From JAAYCB01 sp012744395 (GTDB lineage Bacteria; Planctomycetota; Planctomycetia; Pirellulales; Thermoguttaceae), in NCBI GenBank assembly GCA_028703175.1, contig JAQVNJ010000172.1:1-10702 (forward strand): a stretch of DNA of 10,702 nt. The letters are read 5' to 3'. Under the pieces are notes generated by a model. That model worked only from the letters and a program-made list of their open reading frames with translations, had not been told where the DNA came from and ran no database searches. Of the stretch, positions 6,346 to 10,702 are shown piece after piece; positions within the stretch are counted from its first letter, which is position 1, and every line of letters starts with the position of its first letter. The position numbers and the translations under genes are program-made.

Positions 6346-7125
6346 ATGCACGCAACATTGGTTGTTGTCGGCGGCAAGACAGACAAGCGACGATTGAGCG
6401 TCAAGCTGCCCACAATTCTCGGCCGCAGCCGCCAGGCCGACTTGAAGATCGCCCACTCGCTGATCAGCCGCAAGCATTGCGCTCTTCTCTGCCGCGACGG
6501 GGTGGTCATTCTACGCGATCTCGGGTCCCTGAACGGGACGTTTGTGCGTGGCGAGAAGGTCGCCGGAGACGTTCGTCTTCTACCCAACGACGAGTTCTCG
6601 ATTGGACCGGTCACCTTCCAAGTCCAGTACGGCTCTCCGCAGAAATCGGCATCGGCGCCGACCGCCTCCGGCCAGCCGGAGACCGTTGTCGCCGGCCAGG
6701 CGACGCTGGAGGCGGCGGACGATGCGTCCGAGACGTCGCTGTCCCGCGCGCGGCTGACCGGCCAGGGCCGATTTCCCCTCCCGCATCGCCCGAACAGCCC
6801 GTCGGGCGACGCCCCCGCCGCACCGCCCGTCGAACGGAACGAAACCCTGGCGAACTCGGCGCCCAAGCCGGCGCCGGGCGAACCGGGGCCGGCCGACTCC
6901 GGGGGTGAAATCGCGCCGTTTTCCATTGCCCCGGAAGATGGCCAGTTGCCCGATTTTTCCCGGTGGTGCCTGGCCGAAGACGTCACCGACACCGATCCGT
7001 ACGACAAGCCGGCCGAAGCGCCGCCGATCCAGGGTTCGCCACGCCGGCCGGGTGGGCCCGCATCCGAACCGAAGACCCCGCCGAGCGGGCACTCCGAGCC
7101 CCCGCCAACGGACGGCCCCAATTAG
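6346..7125 (+). CDS. FHA-domain protein with long disordered C-terminal tail
   Basis: A 259-residue protein with one N-terminal forkhead-associated domain (about residues 3-96), a phosphothreonine-binding module used in Ser/Thr kinase signalling. Core FHA motifs are visible: LGRSRQADLKI (25-35, with G26/R27), SLISRKHCAL (38-47, with S41, R42 and H44) and DLGSLNGTFVRG (58-69, with N63/G64). The residues that contact phosphopeptide in other FHA domains are therefore retained. From about residue 97 to the end the protein is rich in Pro, Ala, Gly and Ser, with no recognisable domain, no membrane segment and no signal peptide, so it is probably cytoplasmic. Bacterial FHA adaptors often pair with kinases, but none is encoded nearby. 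The ATG at 6346 is directly before the first beta-strand; its ribosome-binding site is weak (GAAGAG). The gene is convergent with fliM. Confidence 0.9.
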   Translation: MHATLVVVGGKTDKRRLSVKLPTILGRSRQADLKIAHSLISRKHCALLCRDGVVILRDLGSLNGTFVRGEKVAGDVRLLPNDEFSIGPVTFQVQYGSPQKSASAPTASGQPETVVAGQATLEAADDASETSLSRARLTGQGRFPLPHRPNSPSGDAPAAPPVERNETLANSAPKPAPGEPGPADSGGEIAPFSIAPEDGQLPDFSRWCLAEDVTDTDPYDKPAEAPPIQGSPRRPGGPASEPKTPPSGHSEPPPTDGPN

Positions 7126-7153
7126 CGTCGGGACGATCCGGGACTCTGGGCGG

Positions 7154-7174
7154 TTGGCGGCGCCAATCATTGGC
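7154..7174. repeat. Overlapping palindromes between convergent FHA and fliM genes
   Basis: TTGGCG-G-CGCCAA (7154-7166) and GCCAAT-C-ATTGGC (7162-7174) share the GCCAA arm, so only one can form at a time. They sit in the 41-bp convergent gap and overlap the fliM stop codon (7167-7169). They could help end transcription on both strands, but neither has a T-run. Confidence 0.35.
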
Positions 7175-8207
7175 AGGCGGCCGAAGCGGGATCGTCGATC
7201 ACCTCGACCACCTGAAAAGCCTTGTGGCCCTTGAACGAGCCGGCCATCGCCCGGAACTTGGGCACGCCCTCGACCGTCACGAGGATCGGGTTGCGGATGT
7301 CTTTCTGGGTGGTGATGATGTCGCCGACCTGAAGCGCGATCAGTTCCTTGGTCGAGATTGGCGTCCTGGCAAGCCGGACCTTGATCTCCAGCGGCGAGCT
7401 GCGCAGGACGCGGCCGATCTGCTGGACCGACTCTTCCGACGCCTTCCGCTGGCCGCAAGCCACCCAACGACTGGCCGACAGTCTGTCGCTGATGCCCTCC
7501 ATCGCCTTGCAGGGAATGCAGAGGTTGAGCATGCCGTGCGTCTCGCCCAGGGCAATCTCGAAGCGGACCAGAACGACGACTTCATTCGGCGGAACGATCT
7601 GGACCAACTGCGGGTTGCTCTCCACCCGCACGACCTCGAGGGTCAATTCGATCACGTTCCTCCACGCCTGGACCAGCTCGGCCAGAAACAGGTCGGTGAT
7701 CCGGCGGACGAGCAGCCGCTCGATCTGCGTCAGCGGCCGCCTGGCCTGGGGGCTCGGCTCGTGGCCGCCGCCGAGCAGGCGGTCGATGATCGGATAGAGG
7801 ATCGAGGGGTTGATTTCGAGAATCAGGCGCCCGGCGAGCGGCTCGGCGCTGAGCAGGTTCAGACAGGTTGGGTTCTCCCGGCCGAGGACGAACTCGCTGT
7901 ACGTCAACTGGTCCACGCCGGCCAGCTTGACTTCAACCACGCTGCGGAGCATGGCCGACAGTCCGGCGGAGAAATTGCGGCTGAACCCCTCGTGGAGGGT
8001 CTGCAACGCCCGCATCTGCTCCTTGCCAACGCGTTCGGGCCGCTTGAAGTCGTAGGGGGTGATCTGCGCGCGGATTCCCTTGGACGCCGCGGCCGGCCGG
8101 GCCGCCGGTCCGGCTGCGGCAGCCAGCCCCGCCGCGGCCTCGCCGCCGCTGGCGATTGCCGAGAGCAGGCATTCCACCTCCGCCTGGCTGAGCACGTCTT
8201 CGCCCAT
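7167..8207 (-). CDS. fliM: Flagellar motor switch protein FliM
   Basis: A 346-residue FliM, normal length. It sits in the flagellar C-ring, binds phosphorylated CheY and sets rotation direction. The N-terminal CheY-binding peptide is present (LSQAEVECLLSAI, 6-18), followed by an Ala-rich linker (24-42). PYDFKRPERVGKEQMRALQ (51-69) opens the middle domain, which contains the LLGGGHEP turn (144-151) and RPLTQIERLL (157-166). A C-terminal SpoA/FliN-like domain follows (about 265-336, with VGDIITTQ and GVPKFRAMAG). The ATG at 8207 has AAGGA about 9 nt upstream. It begins 24 bp after the proA stop and is probably co-transcribed with it. No other flagellar or chemotaxis gene lies in the window, so this fliM is away from any flagellar operon visible here. 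Confidence 0.96.
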   Translation of the reverse strand: MGEDVLSQAEVECLLSAIASGGEAAAGLAAAAGPAARPAAASKGIRAQITPYDFKRPERVGKEQMRALQTLHEGFSRNFSAGLSAMLRSVVEVKLAGVDQLTYSEFVLGRENPTCLNLLSAEPLAGRLILEINPSILYPIIDRLLGGGHEPSPQARRPLTQIERLLVRRITDLFLAELVQAWRNVIELTLEVVRVESNPQLVQIVPPNEVVVLVRFEIALGETHGMLNLCIPCKAMEGISDRLSASRWVACGQRKASEESVQQIGRVLRSSPLEIKVRLARTPISTKELIALQVGDIITTQKDIRNPILVTVEGVPKFRAMAGSFKGHKAFQVVEVIDDPASAACQ

Positions 8208-8231
8208 TGCATACCATCCTTGGCCGCGGCG

Positions 8232-9506
8232 CTACTGGCGAACCTGCCCGCTGCCATATACCACGTACTTGTAACTGGTCAGTTCATTGATTCCGCAGGG
8301 TCCGCGGGCGTGGAACTTGTCGGTGCTGATGCCGATCTCCGCGCCCAGGCCGAACTCGCCGCCGTCGTTGAATCGCGTGCTGGCGTTGACCATCACGGCC
8401 GAACTGTCGACCCGCGCCGCGAACTGCCTGGCGGCGGCAAGATCGTTGGTCACAATCGCCTCGGTGTGCTGTGAACCGCAGCGGTTGATGTGCTGGATCG
8501 CCGCGTCGAGCGACTCGACGACCCGGACCGAGATGACCGGTCCGAGATACTCTTCCGTGTAGTCCTGCTCGGTTGCGGGCTTGGCTTCCGCAACGAGCAT
8601 GCAGGTCTGGGCGTCGCCACGGATCTCGATTCCCGCTTCGATCAATGCGCGGCCGACCCGCGGCAGGAGCGATTCGGCCACGGCCGCGTGGACCACGAGC
8701 GACTCGGCGGCATTGCAGACGCCCATCCGTTGACACTTGGCGTTGACCGTCAACCGCACGGCCATTTCCGGGTCGGCGGCCTTGTCCAGGTAGACGTGGC
8801 AATTGCCGGCGAAGTGCTTGATGACGGGCATCTTGGCTTCCGCGGCAACCCGGCGGATCAGGCCCTCGCCGCCACGTGGAATCGCCACGTTGATGTACTC
8901 GGGCAGGTTGAGAAAATGGCCGACGGCCGCACGATCGATCGTCGAGACCAACTGGACGGCCCCCTCGGGGATTCCGGCGTCGGCGGCCGCCTCGTCGAGA
9001 ATGGCGACAATCGCCGCGCTGGAGTGGGCCGCCTCCTTGCCGCCGCGGAGAATCACCGCGTTGCCGCTCTTGACGCACAGCGCGGCCGCATCGGCCGTCA
9101 CGTTGGGCCGCGACTCGTAGATGAAGAAGACGACCCCCAGCGGGACCTGCACCTTCTGCACTTCCAGGCCATTGGGCCGGATCGAGGACTCGAGAATCCG
9201 CCCCACCGGGTCCGGCAGGGCGGCCACCTCTTGCAGCGCCGCGGCAATCGACGCGACGCGCTCGGGCGTGAGGCGGAGCCGATCGACCTGGGCCTCGGTC
9301 AACCCGTAGCCCGCCGCGGCGGCCACGTCGAGCCGATTCGCCTCGGCCAAGGCCACCGACCGCTCGTGGAGGAGCCGCGCGCTGCGGTGGAGCCAGGCGC
9401 TCTTCTGCTGGCCGGTAACCAGGGCAAGTTCCGCCGCCGCCTGGTGGGCCCTCCGCGCCACCTCAAGACAATACTGCTTCAGAGCTTCCTCTCCGTTGTT
9501 CGCCAT
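8232..9506 (-). CDS. proA: Gamma-glutamyl phosphate reductase ProA
   Basis: A 424-residue ProA (E. coli 417). It catalyses the NADPH-dependent reduction of gamma-glutamyl phosphate to glutamate semialdehyde, the second step of proline synthesis, in the cytoplasm. It is an aldehyde-dehydrogenase-fold enzyme. Signature segments are in order: VPLGVVFFIYESRPNVTADA (121-140), SGNAVILRGGKEA (147-159), INVAIPRGGEGLI (205-217), the catalytic-cysteine loop QRMGVCNAAESLVV (259-272, with C264), and near the C-terminus FGLGAEIGISTDKFHARGP (385-403) and LTSYKYVVYGSGQVR (409-423). The ATG at 9506 gives the family length; an in-frame TTG at 9542 would add 12 residues and overlaps a poly-T run. The partner proB is not in the window. 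fliM follows 24 bp downstream. Confidence 0.97.
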   Translation of the reverse strand: MANNGEEALKQYCLEVARRAHQAAAELALVTGQQKSAWLHRSARLLHERSVALAEANRLDVAAAAGYGLTEAQVDRLRLTPERVASIAAALQEVAALPDPVGRILESSIRPNGLEVQKVQVPLGVVFFIYESRPNVTADAAALCVKSGNAVILRGGKEAAHSSAAIVAILDEAAADAGIPEGAVQLVSTIDRAAVGHFLNLPEYINVAIPRGGEGLIRRVAAEAKMPVIKHFAGNCHVYLDKAADPEMAVRLTVNAKCQRMGVCNAAESLVVHAAVAESLLPRVGRALIEAGIEIRGDAQTCMLVAEAKPATEQDYTEEYLGPVISVRVVESLDAAIQHINRCGSQHTEAIVTNDLAAARQFAARVDSSAVMVNASTRFNDGGEFGLGAEIGISTDKFHARGPCGINELTSYKYVVYGSGQVRQ

Positions 9507-9683
9507 CGCTCGTCCCACTCTCTCAAATGCGGCTTCCGTCAAAAAAATCAGCCCAGGCAGGCCCTGCTTGCCATTCTAAGGGACCATGCGCGATCGGGGG
9601 AGCGCGGGAACCCCGACGGCTTCGGCAGTCGGCCGGAGTATCCCGAAGCCGATCCACGGCGTCAACGGCGATTCGGCGCCCCG

Positions 9684-9709
9684 AGGTGCCCAGGTGCCCA
9701 GGTGCCCAG
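9684..9709. repeat. Tandem repeat, 3 copies of AGGTGCCC
   Basis: Three perfect head-to-tail copies of AGGTGCCC plus two bases of a fourth, followed at once by a run of eight C (9710-9717). Such short units vary in number by slippage. Confidence 0.85.
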
Positions 9710-9784
9710 CCCCCCCCGCGGAAACAAGTCGATCAGCCGGCGGGTACCCAGACAGCCGCTTAATCTGTGATATTTCACGGCCGG

Positions 9785-9804
9785 TCCCGTTTTATGTCAC
9801 GGGA
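9785..9804. repeat. Inverted repeat TCCCGT/ACGGGA
   Basis: A perfect 6-bp stem with an AT-rich 8-nt centre (TTTATGTC). It lies in the less GC-rich part of the gene-free region. An operator or hairpin is possible; no gene start is nearby. Confidence 0.4.
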
Positions 9805-9976
9805 GCCTGTTGCATAGAACAGATGGGCGGGCTCGGTCAAGTCGATCCAAGACAATGTCATCGCAGATTTTCCAGGGGAGACCACAATTTTCCGCATGGC
9901 GGATCGTTGCCGGAAGTCTCCGTCGGCGGATTGCCCGAGGTGTCCTTAACATACTGCCATTGAGCCGTTTGGGACA

Positions 9977-9991
9977 CGGAACCGGGTTCCG
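9977..9991. repeat. Inverted repeat CGGAACC/GGTTCCG
   Basis: A perfect 7-bp inverted repeat around one G. Its GGAACC/GGTTCC core matches the ends of repeat copy A at 6054-6079, in inverse order. A second small inverted repeat, GGACA/TGTCC, follows directly. Confidence 0.45.
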
Positions 9992-10040
9992 GACAGGATG
10001 TCCGCTGGTCGCCCTCGGCGAGGGACTGCCGATCGCCGGC

Positions 10041-10065
10041 CCCCCGCGAGCAACCGCTGCGGGGG
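10041..10065. repeat. Strong GC hairpin CCCCCGC/GCGGGGG
   Basis: A 7-bp perfect stem extended by an inner AGC/GCT pair after one bulged base, closing on an AACC tetraloop (plus strand). No T-run follows on either strand, so it is not an intrinsic terminator. It may be part of a structured RNA. Confidence 0.45.
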
Positions 10066-10586
10066 TCGTTCGGCACGGCCATTGCACTTGCCTGGATTGA
10101 GCAAGCCGGAGATACTCTGGGCTCATGTCCAGGCTTTCGGCGCGTGGGAATGACTCCGCTCTGTTGGGAGAACGTACGATGCCGACCCAGATATTCGCCT
10201 TGCGTTTGGAGCCGTGCCGCCTGGTTGCGGCGGAGGTGACGGACGAGGCCGCCGCGACCCTGCTGGATGCGGGCGAGCAAGTCCTGCTCGGCACGTTTGA
10301 GGAATTGGGCAATCTCGCTCTCCGGCTTGCGCGGCCCCTGGTATTCATCGCGCGTGCGTCGGCCGCCGGCAGCCCGGGCCGCGAGCCCCGCGCTGATCAG
10401 GCGCCGCCGCGCCGTTCCCCCCAGTGGCCCGGACGAGCCGCCGTGGGGTTGGCTGCGCGAAGCGGCGAGGCTGGCCACGGTGGGCCGGCGGTCGTCCACG
10501 CCCCGGCGCGGGTGGCTTGAGTAGACGGGATGACGCCGCGCGCCTGGTTGATGAGAATTCTGCGAACCTTCGAAAGGATTGGAAGA

Positions 10587-10702
10587 ATGGTCCGCCCTGG
10601 CATTCGCGGCCGCTGCTTGGCCGCCAGTCTCTTGTTGCTTGCACTGAGCCTGCCGGGTTGCGGGAATTCCGGGCCGGGAGGGGGCGGCGCGACGGGCGGG
10701 GG
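10587..10702 (+). CDS. Predicted lipoprotein, N-terminal fragment
   Basis: An open frame continues past the right edge. It begins with a clear lipoprotein signal peptide: MVRPGIRGRC, a hydrophobic core LAASLLLLALSL, then PGC with C25 as the likely lipidated cysteine. A Gly/Ser-rich spacer follows (GNSGPGGGG). The ATG at 10587 is preferred because AAGGATTGGAAG lies just upstream and the resulting signal has normal length. In-frame ATGs at 10530 and 10551 would add 19 or 12 basic residues. The mature domain is outside the window. A secreted, membrane-anchored protein such as a transport binding protein is possible, but nothing in the visible part shows it. Confidence 0.65.
   Translation, partial: MVRPGIRGRCLAASLLLLALSLPGCGNSGPGGGGATGG

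Larger units (their letters stand above)
9507..10586. other. 1.08-kb region without a convincing gene
   Basis: Between the divergently placed proA (minus) and the right-edge lipoprotein gene (plus) no open frame is convincing. Two overlapping frames read plausibly over about 10120-10500. One is on plus from the ATG at 10179, with GGGAG 9 nt upstream. The other is on minus and contains KPESEIAQFLKRAEQDLLAR. Neither matches a family I know. The stretch holds a T7 run and hairpin before proA (9541-9572), an 8-bp tandem repeat plus C8 (9684-9717), and inverted repeats at 9785-9804, 9977-9991 and 10041-10065. Parts around 9760-9900 are less GC-rich than neighbouring genes. It may be a decayed gene region or may carry a non-coding RNA. 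Confidence 0.5.

Noticed and set aside
6963..8474. A 503-codon open frame on the plus strand overlapping the FHA gene
   Set aside because: It is antisense to fliM and in a different frame from the FHA gene, with no domain and no start signal.
9684..9717. Tandem repeat as a CRISPR array
   Set aside because: The 8-bp units are directly adjacent with no spacers and are far too short for CRISPR repeats.
8490..9770. A 426-codon open frame on the plus strand
   Set aside because: It is antisense to proA, which has full family motifs and a catalytic cysteine; the plus frame shows no recognisable domain.
9760..9780. TGTGA...TCAC as a CRP/FNR-type operator
   Set aside because: The half-sites are separated by 4 nt rather than 6 and no gene start lies close by.

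Overview
GC-rich bacterial chromosome with mostly housekeeping content. The gene set suggests a planctomycete, probably Pirellulales-like: a tig plus tandem clpP cluster, two catalytically complete ClpP paralogues, a lone fliM, an FHA-domain protein with a Pro/Ala-rich tail, and lipoproteins with low-complexity tails. That taxonomic call is inference from protein style and gene order; no 16S or other decisive marker is present.

Left two thirds (1-5955), all on the minus strand, read from high to low coordinates: a strong sigma70-type promoter, tRNA-Gly(GCC), trigger factor (tig), a 310-bp spacer with a second candidate promoter and a structured leader, two tandem clpP genes, a coiled-coil lipoprotein, a prepilin-peptidase-family membrane protein whose second catalytic Asp motif is not recognisable, and the N-terminus of a probable LOG/Rossmann-fold protein that leaves the window at the left edge. 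The cluster links nascent-chain folding at the ribosome (trigger factor) to regulated proteolysis (ClpP). A Clp ATPase (clpX) often follows in other bacteria but is not seen here.

Middle (5956-7125): a repeat-bearing intergenic stretch with degenerate copies of a GTTCCCAAG palindrome, then an FHA-domain gene on the plus strand.

Right (7126-10702): fliM (flagellar switch) and proA (proline biosynthesis) on the minus strand, 24 bp apart and so probably co-transcribed from proA into fliM. They converge on the FHA gene. Then comes about 1.08 kb without a convincing gene but with several inverted repeats and an 8-bp tandem repeat. The start of another lipoprotein gene on the plus strand runs off the right edge.

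I found no mobile element, CRISPR array or defence system. The most interesting points are the tRNA-led tig operon, the structured clpP leader, the apparently incomplete prepilin peptidase active site, and the repeat-rich intergenic regions.
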